64,000 nt of DNA from Metabacillus endolithicus (GCF_023078335.1 NZ_CP095550.1:4384001-4448000); one strand, 5' to 3'; shown: positions 37,450 through 46,612, numbered from the stretch's first letter. Translations and numbers: made by a program. The notes: generated by a model not told the origin, from the sequence alone.

Positions 37450-37675
37450 AGTACTTTTATTTGCTCACTTACAAGAAAAAATTGGAACGGACAATATTGT
37501 TATTGAAAAAAACTCACTAACGGTTAAAGAATTAAGAGATTTTGTTAGTCAAACGTATGAAGTAGGGTCACTTGAAAATGTTATGGTTGCTGTAAATGAA
37601 GAATATGCACTTGAAGAAGATCTTGTACAGGCAGGAGATACTGTTGCGTTTATACCACCTGTTAGTGGTGGATGA
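37442..37675 (+). CDS. moaD: Molybdopterin synthase sulfur carrier subunit
   Basis: 77 residues from ATG 37442 behind TTGGAGG, overlapping the moaE stop by 8 bp. A ubiquitin-like fold ends in PPVSGG, the Gly-Gly tail that is adenylated and thiocarboxylated. It is the small partner of MoaE. The activating enzyme moeB is not in this window. Confidence 0.93.
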   Translation: MIKVLLFAHLQEKIGTDNIVIEKNSLTVKELRDFVSQTYEVGSLENVMVAVNEEYALEEDLVQAGDTVAFIPPVSGG

Positions 37676-37731
37676 CACCATCAGTTTAGGAATCACTATA
37701 GACAAGATGTGTATTAAATGGGGAATAAATT

Positions 37732-38396
37732 ATGACATATGAATTTTGGGATCCTATTTTCCTATCAGTGAGAACTGCTTTAATTGCCAGTGTTTTTGTT
37801 CTATTAATGGGTACTTTAATAGGCAGGTTTATGGCAAAATCTTCATTTAAAGGAAAAATGTTAGTTGAAACAGTATTGATTTTACCACTGGTTTTGCCGC
37901 CTTCTGTTATTGGCTTTTTCTTGATCATTATATTTGGAATGAACAGTCCTATAGGTCGAGTGATTGAGAACATTTTTAATGAAACCATTATTTTCACTTG
38001 GTGGGCGGGGGTTATTGCTGCTGCGGTTGTGGCTTTTCCCCTTATGTATCAAGTCACAAAAGCTGGATTTGAACATGTTGACACCGATATTGAAAATGCT
38101 GCACGTGTAGACGGAGCTGGTGAAAGAGGAGTTTTTTTCTTGTCTCCCTTCCGTTAACAATAAAATATATTTTTACTGGTTTCGTTTTAAGTTTTACTAG
38201 AGCGTTAGGTGAATTTGGGGCAACTCTTATGTTTGCGGGAAATATACCAGGAAAAACGCAAACAGTTTCAACTGCCATTTATATTGCGATAGATAGTGGG
38301 AAAATGGACCTTGCATGGTTATGGGTATTGTCGATGATCCTTATATCCTCGATCATGTTATTGATTGTTCAATGGATGAATAAGAAAGCACATTGA
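37732..38396 (+). pseudogene. modB: Molybdate ABC transporter permease ModB, frameshifted
   Basis: Five membrane segments and the inner-membrane EAA loop (ENAARVDGAGE), typical of ModB. The frame ends at 38157, but a T7 run at 38132-38138 with one T too few explains it. The other frame gives VSLPLTIKYIFTGFVLSFTR, ALGEFGATLMFAGNIPGKTQ and MDLAWLWVLSMILIS to TGA 38394-38396. The repaired length is about 221 residues, normal for ModB. Neither modA (binding protein) nor modC (ATPase) is adjacent, which is unusual. It follows moaD by 56 bp. Confidence 0.88.
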
Positions 38397-38555
38397 TGTT
38401 ACTGGTGATTTGACAGTTATAGGAAAAAAGGTTATTATAGAATTTAGTGCTTGAAAACCTTTGATATTTTAGTGTTGTGTGAGTGATCAAATTAGCAAAA
38501 AGTAGATGTTAATCAATTCACACTGGCGCGGACTAGGAGCCGTAAGGACGAAAGA

Positions 38556-38590
38556 GAGGTAGGCTTTCGTTGTTTTGAAAATTCAGCAAT
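38556..38590 (+). other. Unassigned hairpin downstream of modB
   Basis: ACGAAAG and CTTTCGT form a 7-bp stem around AGAGGTAGG, followed by GTTGTTTTG. It lies in a locally GC-richer stretch (about 38520-38575, including GGCGCGGACTAGG) unlike the AT-rich flanks. It may be the end of a small RNA or of the modB transcript; I cannot name it. Confidence 0.3.
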
Positions 38591-38650
38591 TTTTATAAAT
38601 AAAATATAGACTATTTTTTATTATAACTAACGAAATATGGAGCTGCTTCA

Positions 38651-38707
38651 TTCACATATTATAAAGAATATCTATATCAACCATTGATATTCTCTATAAT
38701 ATGTGAA
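38651..38707. repeat. 57-bp imperfect palindrome upstream of the csp remnant
   Basis: Arms TTCACATATTATA (38651-38663) and TATAATATGTGAA (38695-38707) are perfect complements. Inner arms GAATATC (38666) and GATATTC (38686) also pair. The two sets are separated by symmetric 2-nt internal loops. The total is 20 base pairs around a 13-nt loop. Confidence 0.7.
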
Positions 38708-38765
38708 TTTGATTTATTTCCGGTACGAGTAAACCTGTATTAAAAAATCTTTGGAGGTACTACTT

Positions 38766-38900
38766 TTGAAAACAATTTGTAGTGTAAAAATGCTTAATTC
38801 AGAAAAAGGTTTCGGATTTATAGAAGTTGTAGAAGGTAACGATGTATTTACTTACTTCAATACTAATAATTGAGAAGGTTTTGAGTTATTAACGGACTAA
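38766..38900 (+). pseudogene. Cold-shock protein remnant
   Basis: TTG 38766 behind TTGGAGG starts MKTICSVKMLNSEKGFGFIE then VVEGNDVFTYF, which aligns with the first half of Csp proteins (RNP1 KGFGFIE intact, RNP2 VFVHF changed to VFTYF). TGA at 38871-38873 follows residue 35, then EGFELLTD and a second stop at 38900. The rest of the usual 66 residues is replaced by a terminator. Trp of the KWFN motif is lost (KMLN). This looks like genuine decay, though the leader, ribosome site and terminator remain. Confidence 0.75.
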
Positions 38901-38923
38901 CAATCTCTTGTTAGTCCATTTTT
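38894..38923 (+). terminator. Terminator after the csp remnant
   Basis: A 10-bp stem (GGACTAACAA / TTGTTAGTCC) with a TCTC loop is followed by ATTTTTG. Confidence 0.85.
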
Positions 38924-39008
38924 GTTAGGGGTAAACTTATAGAATGGGTGAGTCTTTTTAAAAAGACTTACGCTTGTTTTTCATTTCCTAGACTTTTTTA
39001 GTCATAAC

Positions 39009-39188
39009 TTATAGTTCGGTTAAACGAACAACTGGTACGTTTTTTTCTGCTTGAGGGTTGTTTATCGGAAAGATACGTGCAGTTTCTTGCTCTTCGTTCA
39101 CAGATTGTATGTAGATGGATTCTCCTTCAAATTGAACATTCACCATTTCACCCATACTTGAGATTTCTTTTGCGCGATTTACATTCAT
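39009..39188 (-). CDS. sspH: Small acid-soluble spore protein H-type
   Basis: 59 residues, the same as B. subtilis SspH. MNVNRAKEISSMGEMVNVQF, then SIYIQSVNEEQETARIF and VPVVRLTEL match H-type SASPs, minor spore-core proteins made in the forespore. ATG 39188 follows GGAG. It is monocistronic and convergent with the csp remnant. I could not settle a forespore (sigma-F/G) promoter by eye. Confidence 0.85.
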   Translation of the reverse strand: MNVNRAKEISSMGEMVNVQFEGESIYIQSVNEEQETARIFPINNPQAEKNVPVVRLTEL

Positions 39189-39458
39189 ATTATCAACTCC
39201 ACTTGTATTTGATAAAATCCTTTTTATGAAAGTTTTACGTTAAATCCAAGAAAATCCCTTTTGTTTTTTCCTTCATAATTGGTTGAAGGGGTTGTATTAC
39301 AGTCATCATATGGCGATAGAACTTTCACAATAAGTATATTTTTACGTTCTCCGATTATAAGAAAACTATGCTAGAATAAACTGATATTTTAAATATATTT
39401 TCTCACGGTGTGAGATGTGTTATCTTGTATAGAGAGAAAAGGGGGATTAGGGTAATTG

Positions 39459-40566
39459 ATGAGCGCTATTATATTTTTACTATTTTTCTTCATTAGTATT
39501 GCAGTCATTTATTTATATTCTAACCAACAACCAATAAGTGAGAATGTTTTTAGTAGTTCTTTCATTCTGTCTGTTATGAAAAAATATGGTGGGACCACCC
39601 TTTCGCATCTTCTCCTATTAGAGGATAAACAGGTGTTTCAAGCGCAGGGGGGTTCTGTCCTAATTTCGTATAGAAAAAAGGGAAGAAGACTTTTTATCCT
39701 TGGTGATCCGTTTGGTGATAAGGGGAAAATTGAAGAAGGTTTAAATGAGTTTTTTTCTTATGCATCTAAAAGAAAATTAACACCGGTCTTCTATCAGGCA
39801 AGTGAAAAATATATTTCATTTTATGAAAAACACGGTTACCGAGTGTTTAAAGTCGGAGAAGAAGCTAAAGTGAATCTTAAAAGCTTTGTAATTGAAGGGA
39901 AAAAGTTCGGCAATATCCGAAATATTAAAAATAAATTTACAAAAGACGGATATATCTTTTCGGTTGCTCATCCACCGTTCTGTTCCAGTCTTTTAGAAGA
40001 AATGAAATCTGTTTCAAATGAATGGTTGAATGATCGAAAAGAAAAAGGTTTTTCTGTAAGTTCATTCTCCGAGGAATATATTAGTTATTTTCCGGTATCG
40101 CTCTTTCGTGATCCAAATGGACGTTTAATTGCCTTTGCAAGTCTGCCATCTGATTACCAAAAAGAAGAAACATTAAGTATTGATATAATGAGATATCGAA
40201 ATGATAGTAGAGGTGCCATGGATATGGTGTTTGTATCAACGATTCTTTGGGCAAAAGAAATGGGTTATACATCATGTAGTCTTGGAATGTCCCCATTATC
40301 AAATGTGGGCGTTGACAATAACTCACCTTTTCAAGAGAAAATAGCCCGATATGCCTTTTTGAATGGATGTAAATTTTATAATTTTAAGGGCTTTGCGTAG
40401 GTATAAAGCTAAATTTGCCACCGATTGGTCACCTCGTTATTTAGTTTATAAAAAGTCCTTATTATTTTTGCTGATTTTTCAACTCATTTTAATTGTACAA
40501 AAAGAGCCAATACACAAATTTTCTTTTATAAAGAAGAAGATTTTTCGAGACAAAGAAGCGGTATAG
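39459..40566 (+). pseudogene. DUF2156 / MprF C-terminal-type protein, frameshifted near C-terminus
   Basis: One N-terminal membrane helix (residues 2-20) precedes the tandem GNAT-like domain of MprF/DUF2156: FILGDPFGDK, VFYQASEKYISFYEKHGY and LSIDIMRYRNDSRGAMDMVF. In MprF this domain transfers lysine or alanine from tRNA to phosphatidylglycerol; the flippase part with 8 or more helices is absent. The frame stops at 40400. Removing one T from 40392-40394 gives KGLRRYKAKFATDWSPRYLVYKK-type sequence to 40566, about 368 residues. Lipid substrate unknown. Confidence 0.82.
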
Positions 40567-40570
40567 AGGA

Positions 40571-40604
40571 AAAGGACGACTAAATGCAGTCGTCCTTTTT
40601 TTAT
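40571..40604. terminator. Bidirectional terminator
   Basis: An 11-bp stem (AAAGGACGACT / AGTCGTCCTTT) with a 6-nt loop and a T run separates convergent genes. Confidence 0.85.
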
Positions 40605-40888
40605 AGTGTTGAAACAAGCTCCAAACAATGTGCAACAATTTCTTTTTCTTCATCTTCTTCAAGACCGAAATCTAAAAATTTTTCTGTTGTCATCTCAATG
40701 AAATCATATTGTGCAATATTGTATTGATCTTGGTAAACGGCAAATATTAATTTAAGTTTAATTCCGTGTTCACTAAACAACTCATCCTCCTCATCTACAT
40801 CTAATGTAAGGAAAATCTCGTAACGATCTCCGGAAAGAATGCCGAATGGGTCATCTAATTTTTCAATTGTTGATTCAATGATTTTCAT
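40601..40888 (-). CDS. Small acidic protein, DUF6509-like
   Basis: 95 residues, strongly acidic. DDPFGILSGDRYEIFLTLDV followed by a Glu/Asp-rich segment and FAVYQDQYNIAQYDF resemble a small Bacillus family (DUF6509 by memory) of unknown function. No membrane segment. Start ATG 40888; AAGAGG upstream. Confidence 0.6.
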   Translation of the reverse strand: MKIIESTIEKLDDPFGILSGDRYEIFLTLDVDEEDELFSEHGIKLKLIFAVYQDQYNIAQYDFIEMTTEKFLDFGLEEDEEKEIVAHCLELVSTL

Positions 40889-41017
40889 TTAAATCTTACC
40901 TCTTCCTATTCTTGAATAATCTCATTTAATGGTGTGAAAATATGTACCTAAGTCAAACTTCTAGAGCATTAATATTATAGCCTTTTCTTTATGATAATCC
41001 AAATTAGGGGTGGTCCT

Positions 41018-41516
41018 TTGAAAATCTTGGTTCTTGGAGACACACATATACCCAAACGTGCAAAAAAACTTCCATCTATTATTAAAACAGTGTGTAAGGA
41101 AGTGGATCGTATTATACATGTTGGAGATTGGCAAACAATTGAGGTGTATGAAGAACTTTCAAAGTTTGGAACACTTGACGGTGTTTTCGGAAATGTCGAT
41201 AGCCAGGACTTAATGAACGTTTTACCTGAAAATAAAATAATAACACTCAGGTGGTAAGAAAATCGGAATAGTACATGGACATGGAAAGTCTCAAACAACA
41301 GAGAAACGTGCTATTGCAGCTTTTAAAGATCATAACGTTGATTGTATTTTATTTGGTCACTCTCATATTCCCTTTAAAAAGGTAGTAAATGGTATTCTTT
41401 TATTTAATCCGGGTTCTGCCACTGACAAAAGGAGACAAAGTCACTATTCATATGGAATTTTAACAATCACAAATGAGATTCACGCTGAACATAAGTTCTA
41501 TAGTGTTAAAGAGTAA
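41018..41516 (+). pseudogene. YfcE/MJ0936-type metallophosphoesterase, frameshifted
   Basis: TTG 41018 behind AGGGGTGG starts MKILVLGDTHIPKRAKKLP (first metal motif), followed by IIHVGDWQT and VFGNVDSQ. The frame stops at 41257. Skipping one base near 41249 continues as GGKKIGIVHGHGKS, LFGHSHIPFKK and LFNPGSATDKRR to TAA 41514-41516. All five metal motifs are then present and the length is about 165 residues, normal for this phosphodiesterase family (YsnB in B. subtilis). Physiological substrate unknown. Confidence 0.85.
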
Positions 41517-41748
41517 ATTTGTAGATATGCAGGTAGTTAAAATAACTTGGATTATTAAAAATGCGGCAATCAGTATTTCTAAAAAAGTAACTATTTTTAT
41601 GGTAATTCTCATTCTTTAGAGAATGCTAGTGAATAGGTGTATTTATGTTACGGTCAAACATGTCTTTATTGTGAATATCTCATCTGCTAAAAAGTCAGCA
41701 TGTTAACTACACGATTAGCATGATTTTAACCGAAAAGGAGAACGATTT

Positions 41749-43235
41749 ATGGAAAAGGTGTCAAAAGTTTTTTGGATTTCAATCGTCATCGCTTCAATAT
41801 TCGTTGGATGGGGAGTGGTTGCTCCTGCACATCTTGGAGCTGTAATGGATAGAACTAAAGCTTTTTTCTTAGTAGCTTTGGTTGGTTTTATCAGTTATCG
41901 GCAACCTTCTTTTTAATCTTTGCCATATTCCTAATTTTTAGCAAGTATGGGAAAATTAAATTAGGCGCTGATGATGATAAACCGGAATTTAAACGATCTA
42001 CATGGTTTGCTATGCTATTCAGTGCTGGTATGGGAATTGGGCTTTTGTTTTTCGGAGTGTCTGAGCCTGTATCTCACTTTGCTAATCCTCCAATTGGTGA
42101 AGGGGGAACTGGTGAGGCTGCAAAAGTAGCGCTGCGATACACATATTTACATTGGGGATTTCATGCTTGGGCAATCTATGCAGTTATTGCATTAGTGCTC
42201 GCTTATTATAAATTCAGAAAAAAAGAGCCAGGTTTGATGAGTGTAACATTAACTCCTTTACTTGGCAGGAGAGCAACAGGTGTAATAGGAACCATTATAG
42301 ATGTAGTAGCTGTTTTTGCTACAATATTTGGTGTAGCTGCTTCTTTAGGTTTAGGAGCTGCACAAATTAACAGCGGATTGAGTTATATTGCCGGAATTCC
42401 AAATAATTTTACGGTTCAGTTAATCATCATTTCAATTGTTACAGTATTGTTTATCTTATCTGCAAGTACGGGGATACAAAAAGGGATAAAATATTTAAGT
42501 AATGCAAATATGGCTCTAGCTGTTATCCTTTTAATTGTATTCTTGGTTCTTGCCCCAACAAGATTTGTGTTAGATCTTTTTACAACAACCCTTGGGAGCT
42601 ATATTCAAAACTTACCTAGTATGGGTTTAAGACTCGCACCGTTTAATGAAGAAAGTGCTTCTTGGATCCAGGGTTGGACAATCTTTTATTGGGCATGGTG
42701 GATTGCATGGGCTCCTTTTGTAGGAACGTTTATTGCCCGTGTTTCTAAAGGAAGAACTGTTCGTGAATTTATGGTTGCTGTATTAGTTATTCCAACACTT
42801 GTTTGTGCGTTTTGGTTTGCGGTATTCGGTGGAACTGGTATTTATTTTGAATTCTTTAAAGGATTAAATGTGAGTGGTCAAAGCTTGGAAACAGTGATTT
42901 TCTTTGTGTATCAGCAGTTACCATTAACAGGTTTGTTAATTGTTGTGACATTAATGTTGATTACCACGTTTTTTATTACATCTGCAGACTCGGCAACATT
43001 TGTATTAGGTATGCAGACTGCACATGGAAGCCTTAATCCACCGAATATTGTAAAGATTGTTTGGGGATTTTTCCTATCCGCATCAGCTGTTGTTCTAATG
43101 CTGTCTGGTGGTTTAAATGCAATGCAAACAGCGATTATTGTTAGTGCATTTCCGTTAACGTTTGTTTTGATAGCAATGTCATTCTCCATTTTAAAGGACT
43201 TTAATTTAGAATTAAAGACTGGAAAATCACGTTAG
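41749..43235 (+). pseudogene. BCCT-family betaine/choline/carnitine transporter, frameshifted near N-terminus
   Basis: ATG 41749 behind AAAAGGAG. The first 45 residues run to a T3 at 41877-41879; one added T continues as GWFYQLSATFFLIFAIFLIF and joins the long frame (SAGMGIGLLFFGVSEP, then WTIFYWAWWIAWAPFVGTFI). The repaired protein has about 495 residues and 12 membrane segments. The Trp-rich substrate box on segment 8 and GMGIG motif on segment 3 are BCCT signatures. Sodium-driven uptake of glycine betaine for osmoprotection (OpuD-like) is the likely role. Confidence 0.9.
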
Positions 43236-43252
43236 ATTTAATTGTTTTTATT

Positions 43253-43283
43253 GAGCATCTCATGAACTTGAGGTGCTCTTTTT
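43253..43283 (+). terminator. Terminator of the BCCT gene
   Basis: A 10-bp stem with one wobble (GAGCATCTCA / TGAGGTGCTC) is followed by TTTTTA. Confidence 0.8.
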
Positions 43284-43342
43284 ATTGTTAGTAAAAAAAT
43301 TTCATTTTAAAAGCTGTATAAAATCATGTTCCAAATCACCTA

Positions 43343-43359
43343 TGTTAGATATTCTCACA
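43343..43359. promoter_or_regulatory. GlnR/TnrA box, upstream copy
   Basis: TGTTAGATATTCTCACA fits TGTNANAWWTTNTNACA at every fixed position. Its centre is about 72 bp before the inferred amtB transcript start. Confidence 0.75.
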
Positions 43360-43388
43360 CACAATTATCAGAAACTTTGCAAAACGTG

Positions 43389-43416
43389 TTGACACTTTGA
43401 AAATATCGTATAGAAT
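43389..43416 (+). promoter_or_regulatory. Sigma-A promoter of amtB
   Basis: TTGACA and TAGAAT are 16 bp apart, lying between the two GlnR/TnrA boxes. Confidence 0.65.
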
Positions 43417-43433
43417 AGTAAATAAGAAACAGA

Positions 43434-43450
43434 TGTTATATTTTCTTACA
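43434..43450. promoter_or_regulatory. GlnR/TnrA box, downstream copy
   Basis: TGTTATATTTTCTTACA is a second full match to TGTNANAWWTTNTNACA. It lies about 11-27 bp after the inferred transcript start, a position expected to repress. Confidence 0.75.
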
Positions 43451-43486
43451 TCTAGTGTAAACTAAACAAACAAGGGAGGAAATGAC

Positions 43487-44752
43487 ATGGATTCAATGTT
43501 TTTAATGAACAGCTTGTGGGTCATGTTAAGTGCAATATTAGTTATTTTTATGCTAGGAGGATTTATTCTACTTGAAGCAGGGTCAACAAGAATGAAAAAT
43601 GCAGGTCATATTGCAGGTAAGACAATTTTCACGGTCGGCCTTGCTTCATTAGTTTACTGGGCGGTAGGGTATGCATTTACTTTTGGTGGAAATGGTAATT
43701 TCTTTGTCGGGTTATCTGATTTCTTCTATTCAGGAGCACAAGCAGAAGGAATGGGATTATCCACAGCAGTATTCTTTGTTTTCCAATGTGCATTTGCCTG
43801 TATCTCAATTACAATTGCTTTAGGTGGATTTGCAGAACGTGCTAAATTATCAATTTATCTAGTTTTTACTATCTTATTCTCAGCTCTTATTTATCCGGTT
43901 ATTGCTCATTGGATTTGGGGTGGCGGTTGGTTAGCAGAACATGGTAAACAAGACTTTGCCGGATCAACAGTTGTTCACTTAACAGGTGCTATGGCAGCAT
44001 TTGCAGCAACAATTTTATTAAAACCTCGTATTGGAAAATACAATAAAGATGGCTCAGCTAATAACATTCAAGGTCATAACCAAGTATTCACAGCTTTAGG
44101 TGTTCTTATCCTTTGGGTAGGTTGGTTCGGATTTAATGCAGGTAGTACTGTAGCAGTTGATGAAGGTTTCTTCGGATTTGTTGCTTTAAACACGAACTTA
44201 GCTGCTGGAGCAGGTGCAGTTGCAGCACTTCTTATTTCTTGGATGGTTTTAGGGAAATCAGATGTTCCAACAATGTTAAACGGTGCTTTAGCAGGTTTAG
44301 TTGCTATTACAGCATCATGTGCATTCGTTGATACTTGGGCAGCAGTCGTCATTGGTTTTATAGCTGGTATTTTAGTATTCTATAGTGCAAGATTCTTTGA
44401 AAAGAGAAAAATTGACGATCCAATCTTTGCTTTATCTGTACACGGTGTTGCTGGTGTATGGGGAACTTTATCAACAGGCTTCTTTGCAACACCAGAACTA
44501 GCATCTGTTGGTAAGCCTGGTTTATTCTATGGTGGCGGATTTGATCAACTTGGCGTACAATTTATGGGTGTAGCAGTATCTGGTCTTTATGCATTCATTG
44601 TATCTTTTGTTATCTTAGCAATTGCTAAGAAAGTAATGAATGGTCTTCGTGTAACAGAAGAAGAGGAAGTAATGGGATTAGATATGAGTGAACACGGAAG
44701 CTATGGTTACCCAGAAGTGTTTGCTTCAAAGAATCAGAATGTTGGCTCATAA
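43487..44752 (+). CDS. amtB: Ammonium transporter
   Basis: 421 residues and 11 membrane helices. MLGGFILLEAGSTRMKNAGH, the first pore His in HLTGAMAAFAA (about residue 165), FGFNAGST and the second pore His in SVHGVAGVWGT (about residue 314) mark the Amt/MEP/Rh channel. It conducts ammonium at low supply. GGGAGGAAA precedes ATG 43487. The usual glnK partner does not follow; a DUF294 protein and an exonuclease do. Two GlnR/TnrA boxes flank its promoter. Confidence 0.95.
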   Translation: MDSMFLMNSLWVMLSAILVIFMLGGFILLEAGSTRMKNAGHIAGKTIFTVGLASLVYWAVGYAFTFGGNGNFFVGLSDFFYSGAQAEGMGLSTAVFFVFQCAFACISITIALGGFAERAKLSIYLVFTILFSALIYPVIAHWIWGGGWLAEHGKQDFAGSTVVHLTGAMAAFAATILLKPRIGKYNKDGSANNIQGHNQVFTALGVLILWVGWFGFNAGSTVAVDEGFFGFVALNTNLAAGAGAVAALLISWMVLGKSDVPTMLNGALAGLVAITASCAFVDTWAAVVIGFIAGILVFYSARFFEKRKIDDPIFALSVHGVAGVWGTLSTGFFATPELASVGKPGLFYGGGFDQLGVQFMGVAVSGLYAFIVSFVILAIAKKVMNGLRVTEEEEVMGLDMSEHGSYGYPEVFASKNQNVGS

Positions 44753-44807
44753 ACAACATAAATGGTTAGATACGCTCATATTGAATAAACGTGAGGAAGT
44801 GTCTCTC

Positions 44808-45797
44808 ATGCACGGTGCATTTGATTCCTATGAATCAATTAAAAAGTGGAAAGACAATCATATCCACAATTATGGATCAAATACAATAGAGTTAAATAAA
44901 TTTCATGATGAGATGATGAAGAGTGCTAGTAAAGTAGCACTCTTTCATCTTGAAAGGAACTTTGGGGCTCCACCTTGTGATTTTACATGGTTTATTACTG
45001 GGAGTGGTGGACGAATTGAACAAGGTATCATTAGCGATCAAGATCATGGCTTAGTTTACAAAGAAAAATCAGAACGTGCAAGCAAGTATTTCTCTGCCCT
45101 TGGAGAAGAATTGTCAAAAGGACTTCATTTAATCGGATATCCGTATTGTGAAGGAAACGTTATGAGCTCAAATCCTTTGTGGTGTAAATCATTAGATGAC
45201 TGGGAAAAGCAGCTAATTCATTGGATGGATGAAAAGAGCTGGGAATCCATTCGATTTTTACAGATCTTTTATGACTGTAGAAGCTTAGTTGGAAATGATG
45301 CCTTTATAAAGGACTTAAAAAATACAATCTTTGAATATCGAAATACAAATCCTAAGCTTTTACAGCGATTTATGGATAATATTCAACATATTAAACATTC
45401 TGTTGGTCCATTAGGACAAATCTATGTAGAACAAAGTGGCCAGTATGAAGGATGTATTGATCTAAAAAAAGCAGCTTTTTTACCGTATGTTAATGCAGTT
45501 AGGTTACTAGCAATGAAAGAGGGAGTAATTGAAACCTCTACTCTCGAAAGAATTACCATCCTTAGTAAAAAAGATCCTTATCGACAAGAAATGCTTTATT
45601 ATAAAAAGAATTTTGAAAAGCTCCTTGAATACCGAAGACTATTATTTGCAAGTGCTGAAAGTTATGATGATGTGCATTATTTAAACATTAAGAAAATGAC
45701 CAAGGAAGAAAAAAGAGAGATAAAATCAATCTTAAAAGATGGTAAAAAACTGCATCAATATGTGCAGGGGATCATAGATAAAGGGTGTTTAGAATGA
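44808..45797 (+). CDS. DUF294 nucleotidyltransferase-like protein
   Basis: About 329 residues from ATG 44808 (MHGAFDSYESI) behind GAGGAAGTG. Longer in-frame readings reach back into amtB without a site. Residues about 65-160 carry the DUF294 nucleotidyltransferase core FTWFITGSGGRIEQG with SDQDHGLVY, the GSxGRxE and DxD metal motif seen in GlnD-type uridylyltransferases. The C-terminal half (about 190-300, HSVGPLGQIYVEQSGQ ... AVRLLAMKEGV) is DUF294_C. CBS domains often found in this family are absent. It overlaps the exonuclease by 4 bp. Target unknown. Confidence 0.82.
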   Translation: MHGAFDSYESIKKWKDNHIHNYGSNTIELNKFHDEMMKSASKVALFHLERNFGAPPCDFTWFITGSGGRIEQGIISDQDHGLVYKEKSERASKYFSALGEELSKGLHLIGYPYCEGNVMSSNPLWCKSLDDWEKQLIHWMDEKSWESIRFLQIFYDCRSLVGNDAFIKDLKNTIFEYRNTNPKLLQRFMDNIQHIKHSVGPLGQIYVEQSGQYEGCIDLKKAAFLPYVNAVRLLAMKEGVIETSTLERITILSKKDPYRQEMLYYKKNFEKLLEYRRLLFASAESYDDVHYLNIKKMTKEEKREIKSILKDGKKLHQYVQGIIDKGCLE

Positions 45798-46498
45798 CAT
45801 TTGACCCGTTTTTTTTTATGAGAGGTAAGCTTGGTGGCTCTCAATCTGGCCAATCACAGCAACAAGTAGCCTACCTTAGACAATTACAACGTGAAATGAG
45901 GGTGGAGGAGACATTAAATATTCCTCTTACTGAATTAAACGTCATTGTTTTTGATATCGAAACAACAGGTTTTTATCCTGATCAAGGAGACCAAATTATT
46001 TCAATAGGTGCAATTAAAGTAAAGGGAGATGAAATTAAAGAAGAGGAAACCTTTTACTCACTTGTTCGCTCAGAAAAACCAATTTCCAATGAAATTAGTT
46101 CTTTGACAGGTCTAACAAACGAGCAATTAACAACTGCTCCACTGTTATCCGAAACCTTGTTTGAATTTTTTCGGTTTGCCCAGGACTATACACTTGTTGC
46201 TCATCATGCAAACCATGAAAAGATGTTTTTACAGCATGCCTCTTGGAAGCTTTACCGGGCACCATTTAAGCACCGTCTTGTAGATATGTCCTTCCTGTAC
46301 CGAATCGCAGAGCCTGAACTAAAGCTTATTACTCTTGAAGAATGCTGCAAACATAATGGGATACCGATTATTGGTCGTCATCATGCTCTGGAGGATGCCA
46401 AGTTGACTGCTCTGTTATGGAGTATTTATGTTAATAAGCTTAAAAGATTAGGGTGTGAATCTTTAAAGGATTTATATGAACGTTATACAATGGTTTAA
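45794..46498 (+). CDS. DnaQ-like 3'-5' exonuclease (DEDDh)
   Basis: About 234 residues from ATG 45794 behind AAAGGGTG. The RNase T/DnaQ motifs are complete: VFDIETTGFYPD (Exo I), VAHHANHEKMFL (Exo II) and GRHHALEDAKLTALLW (Exo III, DEDDh). The first 50 residues are Gln-rich and non-catalytic. ATGA overlap with the DUF294 gene shows tight coupling. The DUF294-exonuclease pair recurs in other bacteria by memory, but its role is not established. Confidence 0.85.
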   Translation: MTFDPFFFMRGKLGGSQSGQSQQQVAYLRQLQREMRVEETLNIPLTELNVIVFDIETTGFYPDQGDQIISIGAIKVKGDEIKEEETFYSLVRSEKPISNEISSLTGLTNEQLTTAPLLSETLFEFFRFAQDYTLVAHHANHEKMFLQHASWKLYRAPFKHRLVDMSFLYRIAEPELKLITLEECCKHNGIPIIGRHHALEDAKLTALLWSIYVNKLKRLGCESLKDLYERYTMV

Positions 46499-46501
46499 TG
46501 A

Positions 46502-46528
46502 AAAGGGTTATCAAAATGATAGCTCTTT
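46502..46528 (+). terminator. Terminator of the amtB group
   Basis: A 9-bp wobble-containing hairpin (AGGGTTATC / GATAGCTCT) is followed by TTCTTT. Confidence 0.5.
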
Positions 46529-46612
46529 CTTTATATGAGGAAAGTTTCAGAATATAATGATTTATCTTGAAAAGATAGCCAAATTACATTATAAGTAGTA
46601 TGATAGTACTAC

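Noticed and set aside
38651..38707. Insertion sequence terminal repeats
   Set aside because: The palindrome has no transposase gene or target-site duplication nearby.
38766..38873. TGA in the csp remnant read as selenocysteine
   Set aside because: No SECIS-like structure, no family precedent, and the protein still ends prematurely 9 codons later.
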